64,000 nt of DNA. It comes from JACXVD01 sp020446665 (GTDB taxonomy: Bacteria; Pseudomonadota; Alphaproteobacteria; Sphingomonadales; Sphingomonadaceae). The notes under the pieces were generated by a model, which was given only the letters and a program-made list of their open reading frames with translations, had not been told where the DNA came from and did no database searches. Positions 8,840 through 18,139 of the stretch are shown piece by piece; the stretch's first letter is position 1; every line of letters starts with the position of its first letter. The translations under genes were made by a program, and so were the position numbers. The DNA is taken from positions 1 through 64,000 of the forward strand of contig JAWKXQ010000007.1 in assembly GCA_041396905.1 (NCBI GenBank), given 5' to 3'.

Positions 8840-9316
8840 TCAGCGCTGCCAGCGGCCAGGGCGCACCGTGTCGCGATAGGCGAAACGATTGCGCCGTTCA
8901 GCCTGCGCGATGTGGACCTCCAGCGAGCGCCGCAGAGAGGCAGTCTTCTGCGTCAGCCAGCGCTTCTCGGCCGGGTTATAGCCGCGACGATCCATACGCT
9001 CGAACTCGCTCTTGAGCAGGCGGAACTGGACCTTCAATTCAGGCGCATAGCCGATAAGATTGCGCCGTTCGGCCTGCCGGATATCCTGCCCAAGATCGCG
9101 AATTTCAGCACGCATCTGGGCTTCGAAACGGGCATCCCGGCGATCTGCGCGGTAGCCGCGATCATTTGCCCGATATTCCGGAGCAGGGCGGGAATCGGTC
9201 CAGCCGCGCTCCGCATCGCGATTGCCGTCATAGCGCTGTGCGCTGGCTGGAGCCGCCAGGCCAAGCGCCAGCGTGGCAGCCAGCGCAGGTGCGGCGATCC
9301 TGGTAAGGGTTTTCAT
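8840..9316 (-). CDS. Exported Arg-rich hypothetical protein
   Basis: 158 residues with a clear Sec signal peptide (MKTLTRIAAPALAATLALG, cleavage after ASA near residue 27). The mature part is rich in Arg, Asp, Tyr and Gln and is predicted to be helical, with the repeated phrase QAERRN at two places (DIRQAERRNLIGY and HIAQAERRNRFAY). I do not recognise a named domain; similar periplasmic proteins occur in sphingomonads. It stands alone between leuC and the divergent thioesterase gene. Confidence 0.75.
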   Translation of the reverse strand: MKTLTRIAAPALAATLALGLAAPASAQRYDGNRDAERGWTDSRPAPEYRANDRGYRADRRDARFEAQMRAEIRDLGQDIRQAERRNLIGYAPELKVQFRLLKSEFERMDRRGYNPAEKRWLTQKTASLRRSLEVHIAQAERRNRFAYRDTVRPGRWQR

Positions 9317-9493
9317 GGCATTTCTCCTTCAAACAAGTGCGGCTCATTCCGCATGTTCAGGAATAGAGCTCCAAATATGAACGAGAGAGAAATGCAATGT
9401 CGCAGATTGGCAGGTTTGTGTAACAATGTGTCGCAGCGCCCTCTGCTGATCGCTGTCATTGAATCGCAAGGATTTCATGGCTAACTAACAACC

Positions 9494-9895
9494 ATGTCAG
9501 CATTGCCATTCCATTTCCCGATCCGCGTCGTGCCGGAAGACATCGACTTCATGGGTCACGTGAATAATGCCCGCTACCTTAACTGGGTGCAGGATGCGGT
9601 GCTGGCGCACTGGCGGGATCTGGCCCCCAGCGACGCAGTGGCGAGCAAGGCATGGGTCGCGCTCAAGCACGAGATTACCTATCGAAAGCCTGCCTTTCTG
9701 GACGATGATGTGTTCGCGAAGACAGTGCTGGAAAAGATAGCCGGTGCGCGGGCTTTCTATCACACGCTGATCCAGCGCGGCGAAGAAGTTTTGGCGGAGG
9801 TCCGCTCCAGCTGGTGTTGCATTGATGCGCAAACGCTGCGCCCCGCGCGTATCGGTGAAGATGTCGCACGGTTCTTTTTCCCGCCCGCTGAATAG
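9494..9895 (+). CDS. Acyl-CoA thioesterase (4HBT hot-dog fold)
   Basis: A 133-residue hot-dog thioesterase. The YbgC/4HBT active-site pattern DIDFMGHVNNARYLNWVQDA near residues 16-34 is intact, including the catalytic Asp and the HVNNA turn, and ARAFYHTLIQRGEEVLAEVRSSWCCID forms the central strands. It is 17 bases ahead of crtZ and probably shares its transcript, but there is no obvious metabolic link with carotenoids. Substrate chain length is not predictable. Confidence 0.85.
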   Translation: MSALPFHFPIRVVPEDIDFMGHVNNARYLNWVQDAVLAHWRDLAPSDAVASKAWVALKHEITYRKPAFLDDDVFAKTVLEKIAGARAFYHTLIQRGEEVLAEVRSSWCCIDAQTLRPARIGEDVARFFFPPAE

Positions 9896-9912
9896 GCTAA
9901 GGGGCACGCATC

Positions 9913-10428
9913 ATGGACGTGCTTATCCCTTCGCTGATCGTCATTGCCGCCATCATCGCCATGGAAGGCCTCGCGTGGAGCAGCCATAAATATATCATGC
10001 ATGGCTGGGGCTGGGGCTGGCACCGCGACCATCACGAACCGCATGACAATCTGCTGGAGAAGAACGACCTCTACGCAATCGTCGGCGCGGCGATGAGCAT
10101 TTCCATGTTCGCGCTGGGCAGCCCGCTGGTGATGGGCGTATCCGCTTGGTGGCCGGGCACGTGGATTGGCCTCGGCATTCTCTTCTACGGCATCATCTAT
10201 ACGCTGGTGCATGACGGGCTGGTCCATCAGCGCTATTTCCGCTGGGTGCCCAAGCGCGGCTATGCCAAGCGGCTGGTGCAGGCACACAAGCTCCACCACG
10301 CGACCATCGGCAAGGAAGGCGGCGTCAGCTTCGGCTTCGTCTTCGCACGCGACCCGGCTAAGCTGAAAGCAGAACTGAAGGCCCAGCGCGAAGCGGGGAT
10401 CGCCGTGGTCCGCGACGCCTTGGGTTAA
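9913..10428 (+). CDS. crtZ: Beta-carotene 3-hydroxylase
   Basis: Integral-membrane di-iron hydroxylase of the fatty acid hydroxylase superfamily that turns beta-carotene into zeaxanthin. All histidine boxes are visible: HKYIMHG, HRDHHEPH, HDGLVHQR and HKLHHA, with hydrophobic segments between them; 171 residues is the normal length. Yellow xanthophylls such as nostoxanthin and zeaxanthin are characteristic of sphingomonads. The other crt genes are not in this window. Its 3' end overlaps the convergent DUF3422 gene by four bases. Confidence 0.95.
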   Translation: MDVLIPSLIVIAAIIAMEGLAWSSHKYIMHGWGWGWHRDHHEPHDNLLEKNDLYAIVGAAMSISMFALGSPLVMGVSAWWPGTWIGLGILFYGIIYTLVHDGLVHQRYFRWVPKRGYAKRLVQAHKLHHATIGKEGGVSFGFVFARDPAKLKAELKAQREAGIAVVRDALG

Positions 10429-11687
10429 TCGCCCAGCACCCGCTTCTTGATAGAGTGCAGGCCCAGCCATACCAGCCCTACGGTCGGTAGCACCAGCGTA
10501 GCGATCACCAGCTCAACATCCAGCCGGGGCCAGAGATGGCCTGCGCCCTTCAGCACATAGGCGAGCAGGCTGAGCAGATAATAGCTCAGCGCGACGACGG
10601 AGAGACCCTCCACCAGTTGCTGCAGCCGCAATTGCAGGCTGCTTGACCGTTCCATGGAATGAAGAAGCCGCGCATTCTGGTTCTCGATCCGCGTCTCGAT
10701 CCGCGCGCGCAGCAGCGAGGAAAGCTGGCTGGCGCGCAGGCTCAGCTGTTGTTCACGCTCGCCAACGGCGGTGCAGGTGCGCATGGCAGGCAGGAAGCGG
10801 CGCTCGGTAAAATCCGCGAGCGAGGAAAAGCCGTCAATCGGTGTGATCGCCAGCTGCTCCAGCCGGTCCTCCACCAGCCGCGCATAGGCGGCAGTCGCGC
10901 TGAGCCGGTAATTGGTGGAAGCCGCCACCGCCATCAGCTCCAGCGAGAGATCGGAGAGTTCCGCCAGCAGCGCATCGTCTGTCTCGTCTGCATTGGTGAC
11001 GCGCCGGGCCAGCGTGGCCAGCCGTTTTTCCGCTGCATCGAGCCGGGGCCAGACGCTCTGCGCCACGGGCAGGCCCAGCAGTGCCTTGTTGCGGTAATTG
11101 CCCAGTTCCTGCAGCCGCTGGAGCAGACGGGTGAAATCGCGCTGTTCCATCCCGTTGGCAGCGACCAGTAGCCGCCCGAAACCATCGGGGCCAATGCGGA
11201 AATCAGACCACATGCGGGCCTTGCCCTGCAAGCGGCAGGATACCAGCTCGCTCCGTGAAAGCAGCAGGCGCGGGACGATCTCGCTCGCCTTCTTGTCATC
11301 CGCGACAACATGGATCGCTGTCGATCGGATTACCTGGCCAGGGAGGCTGTTCACCCATGCAAGAGCTTGCGCCAGATTCGGTTGCTGGCGCGGCGCCAGA
11401 AACGGGTCATGATGATCACATGGCAGGAACAGCGCGAGGCTGCTGCCTTCACTGTGCTTCTCCCAGACAAAGGTGATCTCGTCTGGCAGCGTGCCTTCCC
11501 GATGGCGTGGATGGGCATCATCGCCGATCACATGGCTGTAGCGGTCAAGCAGCGCCATTTCCTCGGCGCGTTCATCCGCATCCACTTCCACCACCCATTG
11601 CAAGACCAGCCCCGGCACAGGCACGCGCGGCCAGCGGCGAAGGTGCATTTCGCCAACCACTTGCCGCCGCAATTCATGTTCGCGCAC
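10425..11687 (-). CDS. DUF3422 membrane-anchored protein
   Basis: A 420-residue protein starting at GTG with a GAGGGG ribosome-binding site. The first ~330 residues are soluble and helical; two hydrophobic segments near the C-terminus (LSVVALSYYLLSLLAYVL and VIATLVLPTVGLVWLGL) anchor it in the membrane, ending in a basic tail. The arrangement and length match the DUF3422 family, whose role is unknown. The layout (a long soluble part and two C-terminal spans) is reminiscent of CorA-type topology, but I see no ion-selectivity motif, so I would not call it a channel. Confidence 0.75.
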   Translation of the reverse strand: MREHELRRQVVGEMHLRRWPRVPVPGLVLQWVVEVDADERAEEMALLDRYSHVIGDDAHPRHREGTLPDEITFVWEKHSEGSSLALFLPCDHHDPFLAPRQQPNLAQALAWVNSLPGQVIRSTAIHVVADDKKASEIVPRLLLSRSELVSCRLQGKARMWSDFRIGPDGFGRLLVAANGMEQRDFTRLLQRLQELGNYRNKALLGLPVAQSVWPRLDAAEKRLATLARRVTNADETDDALLAELSDLSLELMAVAASTNYRLSATAAYARLVEDRLEQLAITPIDGFSSLADFTERRFLPAMRTCTAVGEREQQLSLRASQLSSLLRARIETRIENQNARLLHSMERSSSLQLRLQQLVEGLSVVALSYYLLSLLAYVLKGAGHLWPRLDVELVIATLVLPTVGLVWLGLHSIKKRVLGD

Positions 11688-11746
11688 GCTGATCCCCTCA
11701 ATTATATAAGCAAAGCCTAATATAAGGGCGCGTTGCGCTCAAGCGC

Positions 11747-12097
11747 TCACTCGTTGCGGGTCAGTATCCATCCGCCGCAGATCACCAGGATTGCAAGCGA
11801 CAGATAGACCCACGGCACCCCCAATGTCAGCCACGTCACAACCGCGCCCGCGCTCATGGCGGTGATCGCGGCCAGCTTCGCCGGGCGGCTGATCGCGCGC
11901 CGCTCGCGCCATTCGCGCAAGGATTGGCCATAGCGGGGATGGTTGAGCAGGCGCTGTTCCCATTCCGGATTGCTGCGCGCAAAGCAGAATGCGGCCAGCA
12001 ACAGAAATGGCACGGTGGGCATGATCGGCAACACTGCGCCAATCGCGCCCAAGGCGACGCAGGTCAGCCCGCCTGCCAGCCAGAGCGGGCGGGTCAA
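11747..12097 (-). CDS. YbaN family inner-membrane protein (DUF454)
   Basis: 116 residues. The DUF454 core reads GAIGAVLPIMPTVPFLLLAAFCFARSNPEWEQRLLNHPRYG, a strong family match, with two to three further hydrophobic segments after it. Starts at TTG five bases past the sufE stop, behind a GGTGAG ribosome-binding site that overlaps the sufE end. Function of the family is not known. Confidence 0.85.
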   Translation of the reverse strand: MTRPLWLAGGLTCVALGAIGAVLPIMPTVPFLLLAAFCFARSNPEWEQRLLNHPRYGQSLREWRERRAISRPAKLAAITAMSAGAVVTWLTLGVPWVYLSLAILVICGGWILTRNE

Positions 12098-12101
12098 CTT
12101 C

Positions 12102-12509
12102 TCACCCCGCCGCGATCCGAGCAGCGTGATCCTGTACCAGCGCGATCATGTTGGGCACGCCTTGCGTCCGGTTGGAGCTGAGCTGATTGCGCAGGTCGAA
12201 AGGCTCCAGCGCGGCAGCAATATCCATTGCTGCAACCTCACTCGCGGGCTTGCCCTGGACTGTCGCAATCACCAGCGCGACAATCCCCTTGGTAATTGCG
12301 GCATTGCTGTCTGCCAGAAAATGCAGCTTGTCAGCCTCGCCGGTGGGATAGACCCAGACGCTGGCGGAACAGCCGCGCACTAATGTGCTGTCGGTTTTCA
12401 GCGCTTCGGGCATGTCGTCCAGCTCGCGTCCCAGTTCGATCAGCAAGCGATAGCGTTCATCGCCTTCGAGGAATTCATATTCTTGGGCAATATCATCAAG
12501 CGAGCGCAT
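12102..12509 (-). CDS. sufE: SufE family sulfur acceptor
   Basis: A 135-residue protein of the SufE/CsdE family, which accepts persulfide from a cysteine desulfurase for iron-sulfur cluster building. The acceptor cysteine lies in VRGCSASVWV, the canonical position; FLADSNAAITKGIVALVI is the second conserved block. The ATG at 12509 overlaps the yceD stop (TGATG). The desulfurase is not in the window; many sphingomonads carry the suf operon elsewhere. Confidence 0.93.
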   Translation of the reverse strand: MRSLDDIAQEYEFLEGDERYRLLIELGRELDDMPEALKTDSTLVRGCSASVWVYPTGEADKLHFLADSNAAITKGIVALVIATVQGKPASEVAAMDIAAALEPFDLRNQLSSNRTQGVPNMIALVQDHAARIAAG

Positions 12510-13033
12510 CAATTATCCTTTTTCAATGCGGCAAGCGCGGCAAAGGGGCCGCTGGCGGCTTCATCTGACAATCCCGCTTCCTGCCTTACCCGGTCCGCAT
12601 CAGGCCCGGTGGCATAGGGGTCTATTGCAAGACCAAAGCCCTGCGCGATCGCTTCACCCAGATCGAACTGTTCGCCTTCATATTCCACTTCGTCGAGCTC
12701 GCCTGCCTCCAGCTCGATTTCTTCATCCGGTCCGGCAGGCGGGGCGGGAGGGACGAAACGCAGCTGCAGGACTTCGTCGATCCGGTTGGGGAAATCGTTG
12801 CCCGAAATTGCGCAGGCTTGCTGGAAAGAGGCCTTAAGCGGGCCGCTCGCCAGAACCGCCTCGCCATCAGGCGCGAGGGTTATGACAGCGGTCAGCGAAT
12901 CAATGCGGCTGAGGCCGAAGCGATCTGCCAGTGCCGCGCGTTCGGCTTCGCTTGCTTCCAGCGTCATAGGCTCTGCGGGCAAATGCCGTGCGGCCACCAT
13001 GCGGCTGAATTCAGGTACGGTGGATGCACTCAT
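12509..13033 (-). CDS. YceD family protein (DUF177)
   Basis: 174 residues with the DUF177 features: an acidic C-terminal half (a Glu/Asp-rich run around residues 100-130) and a QQACAISGNDFPNRIDEVLQLRF core. In bacteria the family is usually encoded near rpmF and is implicated in 23S rRNA or L32 metabolism; here rpmF is not adjacent. It overlaps the upstream chaperone gene by four bases and sufE by one. Confidence 0.85.
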   Translation of the reverse strand: MSASTVPEFSRMVAARHLPAEPMTLEASEAERAALADRFGLSRIDSLTAVITLAPDGEAVLASGPLKASFQQACAISGNDFPNRIDEVLQLRFVPPAPPAGPDEEIELEAGELDEVEYEGEQFDLGEAIAQGFGLAIDPYATGPDADRVRQEAGLSDEAASGPFAALAALKKDN

Positions 13034-13545
13034 GCTGCAATCTCGCCAGCCAGCAAAGCGGCTCCATCTGTCCGGGCAAACCGGTCAGCAAGACTGCGCA
13101 GGCCTCGCGCAATCACGGCCCCGTCATGGCCATCGGCAAGAGTCGCATTGCGCCGGACCGCTTCAATCAGGGCATTCTGACCCTCTGCCAAGCCAGTACG
13201 ATAGGCGCCAAGGCGACCACCCATCGTGCTGACCAGCTTGCCCATGTGCTTGCCCACGACCAGATCACCCACGCCGCTCTGGCGCATCTGGCCATCCATA
13301 TCCTCGACGAATAGTTCCGTCAGGCGGACAGAGGGGGCGATCAGTTCTTCTTCCTGTTCCATCCGCAACAGGGCGACGGCAAGCACCGCCGTGATCATGT
13401 CAAACCGACCCTCTAGACTGTCACGCACACCACCGGAGAGATACCAGTGCTTTTCACGCGCCAGCTCAATCACGCGATGCCAAAGCGGGCGCAGCTGTTC
13501 CTTCGGATCGGGCTCTGTGCCCAGCAGGCGGGAAAGAAACGACAT
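13030..13545 (-). CDS. Ubiquinol-cytochrome c chaperone family protein (CBP3-like)
   Basis: 171 residues of the UQCC/CBP3 family, whose mitochondrial members help assemble cytochrome bc1. The conserved helical core reads HWYLSGGVRDSLEGRFDMITAVLAVALLRME, then FVEDMDGQMRQSGVGDLVVGKHMGKLVS. It begins a four-gene overlapping run with yceD, sufE and ybaN, and is divergent from bamE. A role in bc1 assembly is transferred from the eukaryotic family. Confidence 0.88.
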   Translation of the reverse strand: MSFLSRLLGTEPDPKEQLRPLWHRVIELAREKHWYLSGGVRDSLEGRFDMITAVLAVALLRMEQEEELIAPSVRLTELFVEDMDGQMRQSGVGDLVVGKHMGKLVSTMGGRLGAYRTGLAEGQNALIEAVRRNATLADGHDGAVIARGLRSLADRFARTDGAALLAGEIAA

Positions 13546-13717
13546 CTGGACAAACTCCGTTCAGCGGCAATTCAAGCCGCAATCCCCAACGGCTTGCGCA
13601 TCTTTCAGTCGCTGGCGAGTTGCAAGCGGGCGCGCATGTCCGTAAGGCTCGGCGCCGATATAGGACCTGATCGTGCAATGCAAAGCCGTGATCGGGCAAA
13701 TGCGGAGTGTCTAATTC

Positions 13718-14182
13718 ATGCTGGCAGGCAAGCGGATCGCTACCATCGCCATTCTCGCGGCAGCTACGGCGCTGGGTGGGTGCACCACGATCAAGGAAAC
13801 ACGTGGCTATATTGCCGAGCAGGTGCTGCTCGATTCGGTGCAGCCCGGCATTGATAACCAGACTTCCGTCGAAGGGACGCTTGGTCGCCCCAGCTTCACC
13901 AGCCAGTATGGCCAGCCGGTGTGGTACTATGTTTCCAGCCAGACGGAGCGGAAACCCTTTGTCCGCCCGCGGATTCGCACCCATTCGGTGCTGGCAATCA
14001 AATTTGACGCAGCGGGTAATGTTGTCTCGACCGAGACGAGCGGCCTGGAGCAGGTTGCCTATGTCTCGCCCGATGGCGACGAGACCCCGACACTGGGCCG
14101 CGAGCGTAGCTTCCTGGAAGATTTGTTCGGCAATATTGGTGCCGTTGGCGCGCCGGGTGCTGCTGGTCCGGGGGGCCGTTAA
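13718..14182 (+). CDS. bamE: Outer-membrane assembly factor BamE
   Basis: A 154-residue lipoprotein of the SmpA/OmlA family, part of the BAM complex that inserts beta-barrels in the outer membrane. The signal peptide ends in a lipobox ALGGC with the acyl-acceptor cysteine near residue 20. The BamE fold signatures VQPGIDNQTSVEGTLGRPS and VWYYVSSQTER follow. The Gly/Pro-rich tail is typical of alphaproteobacterial members. It lies just ahead of hslV. Confidence 0.92.
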   Translation: MLAGKRIATIAILAAATALGGCTTIKETRGYIAEQVLLDSVQPGIDNQTSVEGTLGRPSFTSQYGQPVWYYVSSQTERKPFVRPRIRTHSVLAIKFDAAGNVVSTETSGLEQVAYVSPDGDETPTLGRERSFLEDLFGNIGAVGAPGAAGPGGR

Positions 14183-14230
14183 TCGACACCCCGCTTGACC
14201 CCTCCGCCCGGCTCCCCATATCCGGGTCCT

Positions 14231-14791
14231 ATGGATAGAGGCAGCGAAGCACACGGCACCGTGCAATGGCACGGCACCACCATCATCGGCGTCAGCAAGA
14301 ACGGCAAGACCGTGATTGCTGGCGATGGCCAGGTTTCCATGGGCAACACCGTGATGAAGCCCAATGCCCGCAAGGTTCGCCGGATCGGGCAGGGGGAGAA
14401 AGTCATTGCCGGTTTCGCCGGCGCGACCGCCGATGCCTTCACTCTGTTTGAGCGGCTGGAGAAAAAGCTGGAGCAATTTTCCGGCCAGCTGCTGCGCGCA
14501 TGTGTGGAACTGGCGAAGGACTGGCGGACCGACAAATATCTGCGCAATCTCGAAGCGCTGATGATCGTCGCCGATGCCGAGCATTTGCTGGTGCTGACTG
14601 GCAATGGCGATGTGCTGGAACCCGAAGGCGGGATCACCGCGATTGGTTCGGGCGGCAATTATGCGCTGGCCGCCGCACGGGCGCTGGACAGCTACGAAGA
14701 CGATGCCGAACAGATCGCGCGCAAGGCAATGGCGGTGGCTGCCGACATTTGCGTCTTCACCAACGGCAATGTGACGCTGGAAGAAATCTGA
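14231..14791 (+). CDS. hslV: ATP-dependent protease proteolytic subunit HslV
   Basis: Proteasome-like threonine peptidase; dodecamer capped by HslU. The ATG at 14231 is chosen over a TTG at 14195. A 15-residue prosequence ends HG, after which TTIIGVSKNGKTVIAGDGQ begins, so Thr16 should be the catalytic nucleophile freed by self-cleavage; such prosequences occur in alphaproteobacteria. Later motifs GFAGATADAFTLFE and ITAIGSGGNYALAAARAL are standard. Total 186 residues. Confidence 0.97.
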   Translation: MDRGSEAHGTVQWHGTTIIGVSKNGKTVIAGDGQVSMGNTVMKPNARKVRRIGQGEKVIAGFAGATADAFTLFERLEKKLEQFSGQLLRACVELAKDWRTDKYLRNLEALMIVADAEHLLVLTGNGDVLEPEGGITAIGSGGNYALAAARALDSYEDDAEQIARKAMAVAADICVFTNGNVTLEEI

Positions 14792-14796
14792 ACTAT

Positions 14797-16095
14797 ATGG
14801 ATAACCTCACCCCCAAAGCCATCGTTGCGGCGCTGGACGAACACATTATCGGTCAGGCTGACGCCAAGAAGGCTGTTGCCGTGGCGTTGCGCAATCGCTG
14901 GCGCCGGCAGCGCCTCTCTGCCGATTTGCGCGATGAGGTAACGCCCAAGAATATCCTGATGATCGGCCCCACCGGCTGCGGTAAGACCGAGATCAGCCGC
15001 CGTCTGGCAAAACTGGCCGAGGCTCCCTTCGTTAAGGTCGAAGCGACCAAGTTCACCGAAGTCGGCTATGTCGGTCGCGACGTGGAACAGATCGCCCGCG
15101 ATCTGGTCGAAGAAGCGATCCGGCTGGAAAAGGATCGCCGCCGCGAGGCGGTGCGCGAAACGGCGAGCAAGGCGGCGATGGACCGGCTGCTCAACGCCCT
15201 GGTTGGTGACAGCGCCAGCGAGGCCACGCGCGAAAGTTTCCGCCAGCGCATCGTGCAAAACGCCATGAACGATGTCGAAGTAGAGATCGACATTGTCGAA
15301 GCGCCCAGCATGGGAATGGACATTCCCGGCCTTGGCGGCAATGTCGGCATGATCGATCTGACCGAAATGATGGGCAAGGCCTTCGGCAAGCAGCCCACCA
15401 AGAAGCGCAAGCTGAAAGTGCCCGATGCGTGGGACAAGCTGGTCGATGACGAAGCTGAAAAGCGCATGGATCAGGATGATGTCGCCCGTGTGGCCCTCGC
15501 CAATGCGGAAACCAACGGGATCGTATTCCTTGATGAGATCGACAAGATTGCTGTCAGCGATGTGCGCGGCGGCTCCGTCAGCCGCGAAGGGGTGCAGCGC
15601 GACCTGCTGCCGCTGATCGAAGGCACCACCGTTGCCACCAAATACGGGCCGATGAAGACAGACCATGTGCTGTTCATTGCCAGCGGCGCGTTCCATGTTG
15701 CCAAGCCTTCCGACATGCTGCCCGAACTGCAGGGACGCTTGCCGATCCGGGTCGAACTGCGCGCGCTGACAGAGGAAGATTTCGTTCGCATCCTCAGCGA
15801 AACCCGCGCCAATCTGGTTGCGCAGTACAAGGCACTGCTGGGTACGGAAGAGGTAACGCTGGAACTGGGCGAGGAAGCCGTCCGAGAAATTGCCCGCATT
15901 GCTGCACAGGTCAACGAAAGCGTCGAGAATATTGGCGCACGCCGCCTGCAGACCGTGATGGAAAAGCTACTGGAAGAAATCAGCTTCGAGGCCGAGGATC
16001 ACGCAGGCGGGACGATCACAATCGATGCCGCCTATGTGCGCGACCGGCTGAATGAGCTGGCGGGTGATGCCAATCTGAGCAAATATATTCTGTGA
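14797..16095 (+). CDS. hslU: HslUV protease ATPase subunit HslU
   Basis: AAA+ unfoldase of 432 residues that feeds substrates to HslV. The start MDNLTPKAIVAALDEHIIGQ is standard, five bases after the hslV stop. Walker A is GPTGCGKTE near residue 60; the I-domain includes EAPSMGMDIPG and the helical insert; Walker B is FLDEIDKIA, and sensor features follow in GARRLQTVMEKLLEEISF. The end overlaps the start of the ACT-protein gene (GTGA). Confidence 0.98.
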   Translation: MDNLTPKAIVAALDEHIIGQADAKKAVAVALRNRWRRQRLSADLRDEVTPKNILMIGPTGCGKTEISRRLAKLAEAPFVKVEATKFTEVGYVGRDVEQIARDLVEEAIRLEKDRRREAVRETASKAAMDRLLNALVGDSASEATRESFRQRIVQNAMNDVEVEIDIVEAPSMGMDIPGLGGNVGMIDLTEMMGKAFGKQPTKKRKLKVPDAWDKLVDDEAEKRMDQDDVARVALANAETNGIVFLDEIDKIAVSDVRGGSVSREGVQRDLLPLIEGTTVATKYGPMKTDHVLFIASGAFHVAKPSDMLPELQGRLPIRVELRALTEEDFVRILSETRANLVAQYKALLGTEEVTLELGEEAVREIARIAAQVNESVENIGARRLQTVMEKLLEEISFEAEDHAGGTITIDAAYVRDRLNELAGDANLSKYIL

Positions 16096-16503
16096 CCGGG
16101 CCGGTGCGAGATCTTGCGTCGATGCTCGCCGGGATCGACCCCAGACTTGATCCGCAGAGCTATGCTTTCGTCACAGCCGTGCAACCGGACGTTGCGATGC
16201 AGTTGATGGGCAGTGCTATTGCCAGCTTCCGAGAGGATGAAGGGCTTTCGCTGATCGTACCCTATGATGCCGCGCTCGCAGCGGGGTATGCTGTCGATCC
16301 ATATGTTCGGATTACCTTGCAAGTCCATTCGGCCTTGGACGGTGTAGGGCTGACTGCAGCGGTCGCCAGCACATTGGCAGAGGCAGGAATCGCCTGCAAC
16401 ATGGTGGCCGCGTTCCACCACGATCATGCTTTCATTCCCGCTCCGCGAGCACAAGAGAGCATTGGAATTGCTAACCGGCCTGCAGTCGGATGGTGCTGGT
16501 TAA
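16092..16503 (+). CDS. ACT domain protein, probable frameshift near its end
   Basis: Small ACT-fold protein of ~136 residues expected. Core motifs VRDLASMLAGIDPRLDPQSYAF and VGLTAAVASTLAEAGIACNMVA (each family-like) end in FHHDHAFIPAPRAQ, the conserved ligand-binding end. As written, the frame then runs on to 16592 with unrelated residues that overlap the SulP gene. Dropping one A near 16453-16458 restores ALELLTGLQSDGAG and a TAA at 16501-16503, five bases before the SulP stop. I therefore give the restored end. Function (amino-acid sensing) is family-level only. Confidence 0.75.
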
Positions 16504-16507
16504 CCGC

Positions 16508-17993
16508 TCAATGCGGCACAGTCCCCAGCTCGAAGCCGGTCTTGTCATGCAGCGCGAACTTGTCGACGATGTCGGCGCTGGCTTCGTTATAGCCGACCAC
16601 CTGCACGCTTGATCCGCCGCGATCAAGCTTGGCCACGATCTTGTCCAGCGCATCGACAGAGGAAATGTCCCACAGATGGGCGTGGGTCATGTCGATCACG
16701 ACATTGGGGGCGTGTTCGTCAAACGCCTGCATCTTTTCGGCAAAGCGATGGACTGATGCGAAGAAAATCTCGCCTGAGATGCGATAGGTTGCGGTCTGGC
16801 CATCCTCGCTGACATCGCGGGTGATGTGGAACAGGCGCTGGACCTTCTGCGCGAAGAAGATGCCCGACAGCGGCACCCCCCTGCAACACCCAGCAAGGGT
16901 CATGCGTGCCCACTACGACAGCAACGGTTGTCAGCATCACCACAGAACTCTGCCATGGATGACGGCGCAGATTGGGGATGGAATTCCAGCTGAAAGTGCC
17001 GATGGAGACCATGATCATCACTGCAACCAGCGCAGGCATTGGGATCTGCGCCACGAAGGGCGAAAGCAGTGCAAGCAGGATCAGCAGCACCACACCCGCA
17101 GTGAGTGCGGAGAGGCGTCCGCGTCCGCCACTTGTGACGTTGATCACCGATTGCCCGATCATGGCGCAGCCACCCATGCCGCCAAACAGGGCGGCTGCGA
17201 TATTGGCAATGCCCTGACCCCGGCATTCATAGCGCTTGTAGGAATCGGTGTCGGTCATGTCGTCTACGATCTGTGCCGTCAGCAGCGATTCGAGCAGGCC
17301 AACGGCGGCCATCGCTGCCGAATAGGGGGCGATGATCGTCAGTGTTTCCCAGTTGAGCGGGACGTTGGGCAGCGCAAAGCTGGGCAAACCGTCAGGCAGT
17401 TTGCCCATATCGCTTACAGTATGCACCGGCAGATCCAGCCAGATCGACAGGGCTGACAGCACCAGAATTGCAACCAGCGGGGAAGGGACCACTTTGGTCA
17501 TGCGCGGCAGCAGGTAGATAACTGCCAGACCAGCAGCCACCATAGCATATGTGTGCCAGGTCACGCCGATCAGCTGCGGCAATTGCGCCATGAAGATCAG
17601 GATCGCCAGCGCATTGACGAAGCCGGTAATGACGGAGCGCGAGACGAATTGCATCACCAGATTGAGCCGCAGCGCACCGGCAATAATCTGGAAAATCCCC
17701 ATCAGGATCGTCGCGGCGAAAAGATATTCCACCCCATGTTCTCGCACCAGCGGGCCGACCAGCACGGCCACAGCGGCGGTGGCGGCGGAGATCATTCCCG
17801 GACGTCCGCCGGTGAAGGCGATAACAATGGCAATCGCCACCGAGGCATAGAGCCCGACGCTCGGATCAACCCCGGCAATGATCGAAAAGCCGATCGCTTC
17901 CGGGATCAGCGCCAGCGCGACAACGATCCCGGCGAGGATGTCGGCACGCGGGTTTGAGGTCCAGTTGCGACGCATCGCAGCAAGGTAGGTCAT
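16508..17993 (-). pseudogene. SulP family anion transporter with STAS domain, frameshifted
   Basis: SLC26/SulP transporter. The membrane domain is intact from the ATG at 17993: GIVVALALIPEAIGFSIIAG is the family signature, and about ten spans follow up to VVVGTHD. Then the frame breaks: the C-terminal part (LSGIFFAQKVQRL, then a STAS domain with VIDMTHAHLWDISSVDALDK) continues in another frame. Between them a third frame reads LLGVAGG, so two single-base losses are needed, one at the AA at 16895-16896 and one in the six-C run 16876-16881. Repaired length would be ~495 residues. Substrate (sulfate, bicarbonate or other) unknown. Confidence 0.85.
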
Positions 17994-18139
17994 GGCAGGG
18001 CCTGTTTGTTCAGCGCAGCCCGGCGGCCACGGCGGTGGGGATGGCAAGCGCCTTCGCACTTGCAGCAAAATGGGTGAGTGCGGCCCCTGCACGAATGGGC
18101 GGATGGAGGCAAGGGCCGATGTCCGCAGGGAAACAGGGC

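Noticed and set aside
9896..10430. crtZ as part of a carotenoid operon
   Set aside because: No other crt gene is adjacent; only a thioesterase shares the transcript.
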